From NCBI GenBank assembly GCA_943737045.1, contig CALSFV010000071.1, positions 372,001-436,000 of the forward strand: 64,000 nucleotides of DNA, written 5' to 3'. A program made the translations under genes and the position numbers. The notes below the pieces were generated by a model, which saw nothing but the letters and a program-made list of their open reading frames with translations, was not told where the DNA came from and did not search any database. The DNA comes from Parapristionchus giblindavisi. Taxonomy: Eukaryota > Nematoda > Chromadorea > Rhabditida > Diplogasteridae. This document shows, piece after piece, positions 1 to 11,000 of this stretch; the stretch's first letter is position 1; every line of letters starts with the position of its first letter.

Positions 1-1
1 A

Positions 2-172
2 ATCTTCTCCTCAATTCTTCGAGCTCCAGCTCCTGTCTTCCGAGCTCCGGTCTTCGCCCCACCTCCAGTTGCAGCTCCCCCATGTGGAGCTCCTCCTTGT
101 GCTCCAGTAGCAGCTCCTGTCTTCGCTCCTGGATATGGTATACCATCATTCATTGGAAAGAAGAAGATGTAA
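2..172 (+). CDS. 3' end of an Ala/Pro-rich protein (partial)
   Basis: An open frame enters from the left edge and ends at TAA 170-172, giving the last 56 residues of a protein. It is almost entirely Ala, Pro, Val and Phe, with repeated Ala-Pro-Val/Ala-Pro-Pro units and two Pro-Pro-Cys-Gly/Ala motifs, then a tail Gly-Tyr-Gly-Ile-Pro-Ser-Phe-Ile-Gly ending in Lys-Lys-Lys-Met. An AATAAA-type signal lies near 240. The style (Ala-Pro repeats, Pro-Cys pairs) resembles the downstream gene at 1976-3271, so the two may be tandem paralogues of an extracellular, cuticle- or eggshell-like low-complexity protein; that role is inference. No domain is recognised and the start is outside the window. Confidence 0.6.
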   Translation: MFSSILRAPAPVFRAPVFAPPPVAAPPCGAPPCAPVAAPVFAPGYGIPSFIGKKKM

Positions 173-297
173 GAAGTCCATTGATTGATTATTGTTCTGA
201 CTTGCCATATTGTGTATGTATATATTGAACGAATACTTATAATAAATATATTCATCTTTATTCTCTGATTTCTTTTGTATGCACATTCGATACACTT

Positions 298-635
298 CAC
301 GTTAGTTCAGCCTCTTTAATAGCGGGGTAACAATGAAGGTAGGGCGGATCACGTTTTCCAACTTATAAAGAGTGCGAGGCGGATGCCAGACGGGTTTGGT
401 GGGCGGCATTAGAGAGGGTGTGCGTGCGAGATGGCATCAAATGATTCTCTCTGTCACACTCTCTGCTGCGTCACCAAACCCGTCTGAGGTGCGCCGCTAT
501 CATTAATGAACTATCGTCTCATTATTATGAGATTGTGAAAACACACCAAATAGCGCACCACAGTGATGGCAAAAGTCGCCTCAGCATCTCTTGTGCCCCG
601 CTATTCCTATCTCTCTCGCATTTTGAACTAACGTG
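298..635. mobile_element. Foldback MITE, copy 1 (338 bp)
   Basis: The element begins CACGTTAGTTCA and ends with its exact inverse TGAACTAACGTG. Internal inverted pairs continue the fold: AATAGCGGGG near the left end against CCCCGCTATT near the right, and a GACGGGTTTGGTG block around 389-401 against CACCAAACCCGTC around 472-484. A second copy of equal length lies at 41067-41404. Flanking target duplication is unclear here (CACTT / ACTTC). It encodes no protein; the superfamily is not assigned. Confidence 0.85.
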
Positions 636-986
636 ACTTCAATTATCAATAAACGATATCAGAAATGAATTGAATATAATAACAAATACTCAATAAATCT
701 AATCAAGACATTTTAAACCAATCGTATCTTTCCTACCTCATTCATACTATATTTCTTATTTTGCCGTTGCCACATATTTTGCATGGATGTTAAGTAAATT
801 TAGTTGACAATTCTTATCCGAGCTTTGATTCATACGTGATTTAGAAAATTCGAATTTGGAGTGATATAGAGACTCGATGCATATACATACAGTACCCACA
901 ATTCTAAGGAACAGAAAAATAAAATTTCTCAGAATTAAATGGAACATAAAATAGGAAAATACACTAGCGGACAAAAAGATACATTG
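636..986. other. AT-rich intergenic stretch, nothing recognised
   Basis: Low-complexity AT-rich DNA between the MITE and the Tc1 remnant. A 72-codon open frame on the minus strand (756-974) has no recognisable domain and non-coding-like composition. Confidence 0.5.
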
Positions 987-987
987 A

Positions 988-1437
988 CATGGATGTATTT
1001 TATTTTAGTTTGTGATTTTCATATATGTCAGATATAAATCAAATAAATTAATATAAACACCGGATCTCATATTTTTAGCATGGAATCGATGATAATGTCG
1101 AAGGTCGATTGCGGGATGAAAGTCCCACAGTCTGCAGTTGTATCTTATTGAAGGTATTCTTGGTATTGATGCCCTTCACACTTCTCTCCAGTGTCTCCCA
1201 CATGGGCTCGAGTATGTTCAGGACCGGGAATTGACTGACATTCGAGGGCAGTCACACAGAGATCACTCAGCGAATCTTTCACATGCCCGAGGCATTCGTA
1301 GGATCATTATGCTAATGAAAGATGAATTCACTGCCCATCTTCCTGAGCGGATCTTCTCATATTCTTCTCCAGGATATCCCATACTGGAACATGTTTGACA
1401 TATCTGAAAATCACAAATTTCGATAAAATACATGTTA
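988..1437 (-). pseudogene. Degenerate Tc1/mariner-like transposase fragment between inverted repeats
   Basis: Read on the minus strand, 1253-1150 translates in one frame to Pro-Ser-..-Leu-Asn-Ile-Leu-Glu-Pro-Met-Trp-Glu-Thr-Leu-Glu-Arg-Ser-Val, which fits the C-terminal Tc1 signature (S-P-D-L-N-P-I-E-x-x-W-E-x-L-x-R) including the third catalytic acidic residue. Further 5' on the same strand (about 1340-1285) a His-Asn-Asp-Pro-Thr-Asn-Ala-Ser segment matches the family's D-N-D-P-K-H-T-S motif but is broken by stop codons, and the two blocks are in different frames. The fragment is bracketed by imperfect inverted repeats of about 40 bp (about 988-1030 and 1395-1437, sharing TTTGTGATTTTCA). It is a dead deletion derivative. 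Confidence 0.6.
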
Positions 1438-1975
1438 TATAAATTCAAAAAAAATCGAACTGGCATGGTCTGTGGTTCACTAACCTTTATAATATTAGCA
1501 GTTAATTACAATAAAAAAAGAATACGGGAAGATATCACAAGTGGACAAAAATTATCATCGAACAACCGGAATGTGCCATCTTTTTTCCCACTATTGTATA
1601 TGCAATAGAAAATAAAAGTGTCAAATCTAATTTTTCGATTTTGTACATTTGTGGAGTCGATATTAGGAAGTGAAGAATGAGTATAATCATGACTAATCTG
1701 AGAAAGTACAAACAAATGCATGTTAATCAAACAAGGAAAGAAACTCAAAGAGAGACAACTATGTTCCTCTATCTGGATACTATCCCCTCTTTCTTTTCCT
1801 TCTATTCGATGAGATCGATTGAAAAAAAGTAGATGATTACACGTAAGAAATGGTCACTTCTCCCTTTTGGTTTCTTTCTCTGATTCAAACTAGATTAGGC
1901 TTCTATCTTCTTCACTTTTTCTCCATATCCATATTGATAGATAAGCTTAGTTCCTTCCATTCATTCATTCATTCT
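1438..1975. other. Upstream region of the secreted-protein gene
   Basis: AT-rich, no RNA gene or recognisable coding sequence. A 80-codon minus-strand frame at 1506-1748 is not supported by any motif. The promoter and leader of the gene starting at 1976 presumably lie here, but no specific element can be named. Confidence 0.4.
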
Positions 1976-3271
1976 ATGTCAATGACAACTTCTCTAGTCT
2001 TCTATCTTCTATTAGTTCTGGTTACTTCTCAACCTCACATATCTTCATCATCTTATCTCTTCCCTTTTCTTCCTCATTCTCATCCTATATATCTTTCATC
2101 TCCATATCTATCTCCTACAATCGATCTTTCATCTATTCCTACAGTAATCTCTTCATCTGCTCCTACTACAGTAACGCTTCCTTCTGGAAATCAGAATGGT
2201 AATGAAACCATCGCCATCCCTATTCAACGATGTATTGTTGGAACGAAGATCTGTACAATAGTTGAATTAATGTTTAGGACTAATCGATTTGAGAAGAAAG
2301 AAGAAGAGGTCATGACTACATCAATGACAGATATGGATTCATCTACTGAATCATCAATGGAATCTTCTACTACAACAGAAGAATCTAATAGAATGAGTAG
2401 TATGGAACCGTCAACGATATCATCAACTATTGAATCATCATCAATATCTAATCCATCAAAGATTATTCAAGTGTATCAATCCCATCCCCTTCCATCTATC
2501 TCATCTCAATCATCTTCATTATTCTACAATAATAGATATTTCTATCGAAACATTCTTCCATCATCAGCTCCTAAACCAATTCCAATTCCAGGACCAACTA
2601 TTGTATCATATTCACCACCAGGTCCATCTCTTCTTAATAGTTTCCTTCCTGTTGTAGGTATGAACTCATCTCCAATACAACATCTTCCCTCTTCTCCTCC
2701 CCCAACAACTACTCCATCTACCACTCCAATTACTATTGCCCTTTCATTCGAAACTCCACCACTTTCTACCACTCCATCTCCGGTTATTGAAGCTCCTATT
2801 CGTGTAGCTCCATCTCCATTAATTGGAGCTCCTGCAGTTCCCATCCGTGTAGTTCCATCCCCAACACCTGTAGCTCCTGCTTCCATTGCACCAGCTCTAG
2901 TCTATCCAACCTTGAACCCCGTAGTTCATGCTCCCATACCATGTGTTCCACCTTCTATTGCCTATCATCCATTTGGTCAAGATCGTATTGCCTGTGTTCA
3001 AGCTCCATCTTCATCATTGGCTTACGTTCCATCAACACCGGTTGCATATCGTCCTGTTCCAATAAACCAAGCTCCAGATATAGGATCTCGAGTTCCAGTT
3101 CCGGGAGCTCCAGTATCTCAGATACCTCTATCTGGTTCAATTCCATCTCCTCATTCATTATTTCGAACACTTCTCCAAAGTTCATCTCAATTTACTTTAC
3201 CTTCATCTCATTCACATTCTTATTACGTTCAATCAAATCCTCGATCATCTGGATACTTTACACATATTTGA
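1976..3271 (+). CDS. Pro/Ser/Ala-rich secreted protein, intronless
   Basis: A single uninterrupted frame encodes 431 residues. The frame is open from an earlier ATG at 1850, but the ATG at 1976 is preferred because it starts directly with a signal peptide: a short polar end, a hydrophobic run (Leu-Val-Phe-Tyr-Leu-Leu-Leu-Val-Leu-Val) and a Thr-Ser-Gln-Pro cleavage-like site. The mature part has a Ser/Thr-rich acidic segment (around residues 105-165) followed by a long Pro-rich region with loosely repeated units of the type Ala-Pro-x-Arg-Val-Ala/Val-Pro-Ser-Pro and few cysteines. No catalytic domain is seen. Composition suggests an extracellular structural or mucin-like protein. The similar Ala-Pro-rich end at 2-172 hints at a tandem family. 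Lack of introns contrasts with neighbouring genes. Confidence 0.75.
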   Translation: MSMTTSLVFYLLLVLVTSQPHISSSSYLFPFLPHSHPIYLSSPYLSPTIDLSSIPTVISSSAPTTVTLPSGNQNGNETIAIPIQRCIVGTKICTIVELMFRTNRFEKKEEEVMTTSMTDMDSSTESSMESSTTTEESNRMSSMEPSTISSTIESSSISNPSKIIQVYQSHPLPSISSQSSSLFYNNRYFYRNILPSSAPKPIPIPGPTIVSYSPPGPSLLNSFLPVVGMNSSPIQHLPSSPPPTTTPSTTPITIALSFETPPLSTTPSPVIEAPIRVAPSPLIGAPAVPIRVVPSPTPVAPASIAPALVYPTLNPVVHAPIPCVPPSIAYHPFGQDRIACVQAPSSSLAYVPSTPVAYRPVPINQAPDIGSRVPVPGAPVSQIPLSGSIPSPHSLFRTLLQSSSQFTLPSSHSHSYYVQSNPRSSGYFTHI

Positions 3272-3404
3272 ATGATTCATCATCAACATTAATTTATATC
3301 TTATTTTATTGCAATGATACGATAAAATATTGTACGAGAATGTGCTATACGCACTTTATTTGTAACAGTATGCCAACATATTACGAAAGGATTCTTTAAA
3401 AAAT

Positions 3405-4890
3405 ATGGATTTTTTAAACAATAATATTATAACCGTTGTGTGTTCAATAATGAATTATCTGATAGATCTCTCATCAATTGATATCAATTGGCCTGTTCAT
3501 CTTTGTGTTGGAAATATCATTCATCAACTTCTGTTTGGAAAAGTAATAAAACAGAAAGACAGTGGACAGATGAAGTATTATCAGGTAGATCAATATGATA
3601 TATTCAGATCATCTCATTCATATATTAAGGATTTAATAGAAGATGCGATGAAAAAAGTTCGAAGTGAACCATGTGTACCGCTTGTTCAGGTTTATTATAA
3701 TATTTTGATAATGAATGAATAAAAGTTCCTCTTCAGGCATATCCTTGGATGATTAATCTGCCTATAATTGGATGGAGAGGATATGGAGAAATGAGAAGTG
3801 TTGCATTACAATTGATTCATTATGTTCAATCTCAAATCAAGTTTGTTTATTGTTTTTTTTATTAATGAGTTTTCAAAAAAATGAGCGACGTTTTTTTTTT
3901 AAATAATAGTTATCACGAGAAAGAAATGGAAAGTAACCCTGATGATTGCACTTCAACATTCATAGGAGCTTATTTAGAAGAGATGAAGAAAAAGAAGGAA
4001 GTTCGATTGGGAGATTCATTTGAGTTAAGAATCATTATCTCATTTTCCTATGAATAAAGTCTATTTTCAGTATGGAAAATTTGGTTAATACAGCTACAGA
4101 TATATGGTTAGCTGGAATGGAAACAGCAGCTACTTCTATTAGATGGGGACTATTATTCCTTGTAGCTAATCCAGATATTCAAGTATTATTCATAATCTTT
4201 GAATATATATGATATTATTATAAGGAACGAATATATGAAGAGATTGTTCATAGAATTGGAAAGAGTGATAGAAGATTGAGTATGAATGATAAAACATCTA
4301 TGACTTATTCTTCTGCTTTTATCTATGAGGTATTCATATAAATCATTATTTTAACATAACGAATCAATATTTAATCTCTTTAGGTTCATAGGATATCGAA
4401 TGTAGTTACATTCAATGTTTTCCGTAAGAACTTCTTTGATGATACAATAGCAGGACAACGCGTACCTGCAGGTTTTTTATCCAATTCATAATTGTGGGAA
4501 AAAAAACAGTGAAAATTGCAGGAACTACAATTCTACCACAAATTTGTTCTGTAATGTCTAGTGATCAACATTTTGATAATGCAAATGAATTCAATCCTAA
4601 TCGATTTATTGATTCTTCTAATGGAAAGAATGAATTGATCAAAGAACAAATTGATAAGGTTCCGTTTTTTTTCTTCTTTTATTCTAATTGAATCACTTGA
4701 GGTTGTTGCTTTCTCAATGGGAAAACGTCAATGTGCGGGAGAATCATTGGCAAGAACCGAAATGTTCCTTGTTCTTCTATCAATTATACAAAGATATAGA
4801 ATAGAATCAATAGATCCTATTGATATTGAACCAGTATTTGGTATTCTTCAAAGTCCTCCATCTTCTAAATGGAAATTGACTCGACGATAG
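3405..4890 (+). CDS. CYP2-like cytochrome P450, N-terminal part missing
   Basis: Eight exons (3405-3689, 3737-3840, 3910-4023, 4071-4182, 4225-4329, 4384-4471, 4522-4658, 4702-4890) join in frame into 377 residues, all introns 42-69 bp with GT..AG ends. The product keeps the core of a microsomal P450 monooxygenase: helix I motif Ala-Gly-Met-Glu-Thr (182-186), the ExxR of helix K as Glu-Val-His-Arg (240-243), a Pro/Asn-Arg-Phe block, and the haem loop Phe-Ser-Met-Gly-Lys-Arg-Gln-Cys-Ala-Gly with the ligand Cys326. Family members are about 490 residues and start with a membrane anchor and Pro-rich hinge; here homology begins at the region usually near residue 150-180, and the ~130 bp up to the previous gene hold no room for the rest. 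So it is a 5'-truncated copy, probably a pseudogene although every exon is open. Its 3' end converges on the desaturase gene. Confidence 0.8.
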
Positions 4891-5005
4891 ATCCTCTTTA
4901 TTCATCTTTGTTCATTCAAATGAAGTTCTTTATTAACTTTTCTATTTGTATGAAGAGGATAAAAGTACACGTAATACAATGAGTAAAGATAAATACATTC
5001 AATTA

Positions 5006-8000
5006 TTATTCTTTCTTTCCAGCCAATTCAGCAATCTTTTCGAGTTGTTCAAGATTGTACATGTAACCAGTCATGTAATCATCAACCTGTAATAATAAAA
5101 TTGAATAAATATATTACCTATTTGATTCAAATAAATACGAACCAAATATTCAAGTCCATTTTCTTTACAAAATTGTTTAACCAATTTGGAGCACTCATTC
5201 AAATAACAACGAGGCATTGTAGGGAAAAGATGATGTTCAACCTAAATCCATTATTTATTCAACAATTAATCAATCAATCAATAATTCACCTGATAGTTTA
5301 GACCACCCCAGAACCAATCAATAAATCGAGATGGAGCCATGTTACGAGTAGTAAGGATTTGAAGGGCAGCAAAATTATTCAAAATACGTGAGTTGGCTGA
5401 ACTTTTATCAATTTAGTTACAATATGGAATAATAAAAGATTACCAGGATATTTATCGACAGAATTATGTGAATAAGTAACTACATGACCGAGAAGAAGCC
5501 CTGAAATTTAAATTTTCATAAATCAATATATGTAAGTAAATCCGAAACCATACCACAGAGTGATTGAGAGATGAGGAAATACATGAATCTAATCCAATTC
5601 GAAGGTAAATAATACAATTGAATACCTATTACTATCCAATGAGCAACAAGTGCAATCTATAATTGATTGATTAATCAATCAATAATATGTAATAGATTAA
5701 CTAACTTGTTCACCCAATGCATTTCTTCTATATACACGATAAGTACTATTCTGTTCAGTGAATGCAAATGATATTGATTGACTTATCCAAGAATAACGAA
5801 GAAGAGGAAGAGCAAGAGTATAATAGAGATGTTGATAGGGAACTAATCTACAAATATCAACTTATTATATTTCATCAATATTTATCTAATTATACTTACT
5901 TGAGGAACATCTTCTCAATGGGTAGTTTGTATTTCTGTAGATCAGCTGGGATAAGAGAGAATAATGGTACAATATCGATATCTCCATCTTGATCAACTAT
6001 ATTGGTTGCTGCATGATGAGTATTGTGCTGAAGATAAATATTGTACTTTAGATGTATTGATAAAAGAATGGAATATATAGATGATAAAAGGTCTCTAATA
6101 TGATAGATAAGGATTTGACACCATAGAATAGATCATTGATGAAGAGATAAGTATGAACTATGATATTTATATAACGATTACCTTCTATATAGAGTACTGT
6201 ATATATGATCATAATTCATGAATAAAATCATAATCTATGGAATGAATTTAACTATTGATAATACCTTATCTTTCCACCAATCACGTGAATATCCTTGTAA
6301 GAAATTAGCTAAGAATAATCCAAGTGAATCATTTGTCTCTCTATAATTCAATTCAATTCAATCTATCTAATTATAATCACCAATTTCTCTATATGCATAA
6401 TTCAATATATACATATTGTATTGTATTCTATATATTTACCTATTTTGGAATGGTTGTTGATGTGCAAATTCATGTGCAATCCATCCCAATTGCTGCCATG
6501 CCAGACCGAGAACAAGAGCTGAACTCATATACCTACAACCAAACATTATTTATTACTTATTCTAACTAGCAGTGCTAGGGGGATCCATAAATAGTTTCAC
6601 TTGCGAGCGTTTTATACTTTTAGCGCGGGAGGAGCATTTCGCTAGCGCGGAAGGGCGCTGCGCGCCCAACCGCCTCAATTACTCCCTTCCGTCTAGACTG
6701 CTCGAGTCGCTCAGTATCTTGTTTTCTGACTTATTAGACAATTTGTCGAAAAAATATATGAAAAACGACAGCATAAAACTATTTGCTTTGAATTTGAACG
6801 GCAAAATTACTTGGAAGAAGTTGGCGTAAGCTTTTGATTGTTTGGGGGGGACACCCCCCCAACCCCCCATTTTTTATATTACATGACATGAAACTCATTC
6901 GTGGACTCGTTCATAAGTTTTCCGATATTTTCCGGATGTCTTAGGATCAATGTTTGTCTCAATATTATCGAAAAATTTCGTTGAACTGAATGAATGTCGT
7001 TACAGATATCAATTGAAGCGAAGTAAGAGTTAAGAGTCATGCATGACATATTTTCCTGCTCAGAATGACTCAAAACAAGTCGTTTCATCATTCCCGGCAT
7101 CAAAAATTACCTTGGAACACTTTCTTTCGCTCTGTAAAAATCAGCAAAAGTTTTGGATCGAACCGGGGTTCGAACCCGCTCGGTGTTTTTAGAGTGGTAT
7201 CTCTTTACCTCGACGCCATGAGTTCATTTTGTTTCTAAATATAGTCATATTATACACCAATCGACGCGTATAGAGTAGGGCTACAACTCTCTTTGCCATA
7301 TAAAACGCCTAAAACTATTATAAAAATAAATTTACCCAAGAAAACTGGCAAAATCGTGTTTTCGCACCTTTTCGGCGATTTTTCGCGATATAAAGAGGTC
7401 GTGCGGAGGTGAAGAGACATAATTTTTCTAAATCATTTTTTCAAGCGCTACAACATGAGCATAGTTTGGTTGAATAAAAAAGGTGCGAAATTTGAGTTTT
7501 TTGAAAAAGTTAAAAATATACCATTTTTCGCGACCGCCCAGCTCCGCGAATATTGCTCGGAATGAGTTGGGTCCAAAAGCAAAAAGTTGCGCCGCATCGA
7601 GTTGTACAATTTACTTTCAGGAGCCGGGACGAGAAAATTAAGTTGAATAGGTGAAAATTGCGAAAAACCTACTTCCCGGATTTCTTCCGAGGCCTATTTC
7701 GTCATAATCCCGGGGGACAAGGCGAGTGGCGTTAGCACCAAAAGATGCGCCGTCAAAAGATGTTTAATATAAGTCTTAATCTCAAAAAGTTATAGAGCCG
7801 ATTTCAAGTTTCATATGCTGACGTTTTCTTGAATGGAGATGAATTCTCTCAGAAGCGAAAGGATAAATCTTGTGGATAAGAAGATTCCCCCTGTTTTGGC
7901 CCCTTCTGCATTTAATGTGCTGATAAGATAAATAATTGAAATTATGCGCGCCCGATTTTTGCATTTTTTTGCTCTCCGCCAACTTTGACCGCAATTTCCC

Positions 8001-11000
8001 GGCTACCCGTATTTGGGAAAAATCGGAAAAAATACGATTTAGATTGCCCCAAGTCTTGTGGTCATTTTGATATACCAACTTTAAATTTTTGCTACACTTA
8101 TCACCAAGTTGCGCGCCAAAAAGTGCAAAAAACCCGAGAGCCGGCGTTTCACCTAAAAGACGGCTCCGGATCGGCTCGGGACCAGTGCCATTCGATCCGG
8201 CGTGGTCGAAAACCCCAGTAGCCGGAATCTGGTATAAAAGGCACAAAGTCCTGATAGAACAAATTTCAAAAAACCTACCGCGGTAAATCGGTCGAATTGC
8301 GATCTTTTATATAGGGGTTACTAGCAGTGCTAGGGGGATCCATAAATTGTTTTACTTGTGAGCCTTTTATACTTGTAGCGCGGGAGGAGCATTACGCTAG
8401 CGCGGAAGGGTGCTACGCACCCTTCCGTCTAGAATGCTCGAGTCGCCCAGTATGGACCCTTTTCTCTTGTTTTCTGACTTATTGTCGAAAAAATATATGA
8501 AAAACGACAACATAAAACTATTTGCTTTGAATTTTGAACGGCAAAATTACTTGGAAGAAGTTGGCGTGAGCTTTTGATTGTTTGGGGGGGACACCCCCCC
8601 CAACCCCCCATTTTCTATATTGTTTGACACGAAACACATTTGTGGACTCGTTCATAAGCTTTCCGACATTTTGTGGATGTCTTAGGATCAATGTTTGTCT
8701 CAATATTATCGAATAATTTCGTTGAACTGAATGAATGTCGCTACAGATATCAATAGAAGCGAGGTAAAAGTTAAGAGTCATGCAAGACATGTTTTCCTGC
8801 TCAGAATGGCTCAAAACAACTTGTTTCATCATTTATATCACGAAAAACTACCCTAGAACACTTTATTTCAGTCAGGAAAAATCAGCAAAAGTTTTGGATC
8901 GAACCGGGGTTCGAACCCGCTCGGTGTTTTTAGAGTGGTACCTTTTTACCTCGACGCCATGGGTTCATTTTATTTCTGAATATAGTCATATTATACACCA
9001 ATCGACGCGTAAAGAGTGGGGCTACAACTTTCTTTGCTATGCAAAACGCCTAAAACAATTTTGAAAATAAGTTTAACCAAGAAAACTGGCAAAATCGTGT
9101 TTTCGCACTTTTTCGGCGATTTTTCGCGGTACAAAGAGGTCGTGCGGAGGTGAAGTGACATAGTTTTTCTAAACCAGTTTTTCAAGCGCTACAACATGAG
9201 CATAGTTTGGTTGAATAAAAAAGGTGCGAAATTCGAGTTTTTTGAAAAAGTTAAAAATCGACCATTCTTCGCGACCGCCCAGCTCCGCGAATATTGCTCG
9301 GAATGAGTTGGGTCCAAAAGCAAAAAGTTCAGTCTCCTCGAGTTGTACAATTTAGTTTCAGGAGCCGGGACGCAAAAATTTAGTTGAGTAGGTGAAAATT
9401 GCGAAAAACCTACTTTCCGGATTTCTTCCGAGGTCTATTTCGTCATCATCCCGGGGGACAAGATGCGCGACGTTAGCACCAAAAGATGCGCCGTAAAAAG
9501 TTGTTTAATATAAGTCTTAATCTCAAAAAATGAACGAACAGTTTTTGAGCATTCATATTTCCCGATTTTAATTTTCGCGTTTTTTTGCTCTCCGCCAATT
9601 TTGACCGTAATTTCCCGGCTACCAGCAAATCGGAAAAATCGGCAAAAATACAATTTGGATAGCCCCAAGTCTTATGGTCAGTTCCATACCCCAACTTGCA
9701 ATTTTTGATATACTTGACACCAAGTTGCGCGCCAAAATGTGCAAAAAACCCGACATCCGTCGTTTCACCTAAAAGACGGCTCCGGATCGGCTCGGGACCA
9801 GTGCCATTCGATCCGGCGTGGTCGAAAACCCCAGTAGCCGGAATCTGGCATATTTCCCCCAACATCTTGATAGAACAAATTTGAAAAAACCTATCCCGGT
9901 AAATTGGTCTAATTGCGATCTTTTATATAGGGGTTAACTAGCAGTGCTAGGGGCAGAGCCGAAAATTGTTTTACTTCTGAGCGTTTCATTATTATACTTG
10001 AAACGCGGGAGGAGCATTGCGCTAGCGCGGAAGGGTGCTGCGCACCCTTCCGCATAGAATGCTCGAGTCGCCAAGTATGGACACTTTTCTCTTGTTTTCT
10101 GACTTATTAGACAATTTGTCGAAAAATATATGAAAAACGACAACATAAAACTATTTGCTTTGAATTTTTAACAGCAAAATTACTTGGAAGCAGTTGTCGT
10201 GAGCTTTTGATTGTTTGGGGGGGGACACCCCCCAACCCCCCATTTTCTATATTCCATGATATGAAACTCATTCGTGGACTCGTTCATAAGCTTTCTGACA
10301 TTTTCCGGATGTCTTAAGATCAATGTTTGTCTCAATATTATCGAAAAATGTCGTTAAACTGAATGAATGTCGCTACAGATATCAATTGAATAGTTAAGAG
10401 TCATGCATGACATGTTTTCCTGATCAGAATGACTCAAAACAACTTGTTTCATCATTCTTGGCACCAAAAATTACCCAAGAACACTTTATTTCAGTCAGGA
10501 AAAATCAGCAAAAGTTTTGGATCGAACCGGGGTTCGAACCCGCTCGGTGTTTTTAGAGTGGTATCTCTTTACCTCGACGCTATGAGTTCATTTTGTTTCT
10601 AAATATAGTCATATTATACACCAATCGACGCGTATAGAGTGGGGCTACAACTTTCTTTGCCATGTAAAATGCATAAAACAATTTTGAAAATAAATTTAAC
10701 CAAGAAAACTGGCAAAATCGTGTTTTCGCACCTTTTCGGCGATTTTTCGCGGTACAAAGAGCTCGTGCGGAGGTGAAGTGACATAGTTTTTCTAAACCAG
10801 TTTTTCAAGCGCTACAACATGAGTTACATTTGGTTGAATAAAAAAGGTGCGAAATTTGAGTTTTTTGAAAAAGTTAAAAATCGACCTTTTTTCGCGACCG
10901 TACAGCTCCGTGGGTATTGCACGAAATGAGTTGGGTCCAAAAGCCGAAAGGTGCGCCTCATCGAGTTCTACAATTTAGTTTCAGGAGCCGGGACGCGAAA

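Noticed and set aside
1138..1398. 86-codon plus-strand frame
   Set aside because: It is antisense to the degenerate Tc1 transposase fragment.
1850..1975. Earlier ATG for the secreted protein
   Set aside because: The 42 extra residues precede an evident signal peptide; ATG 1976 gives a standard secreted N-terminus.
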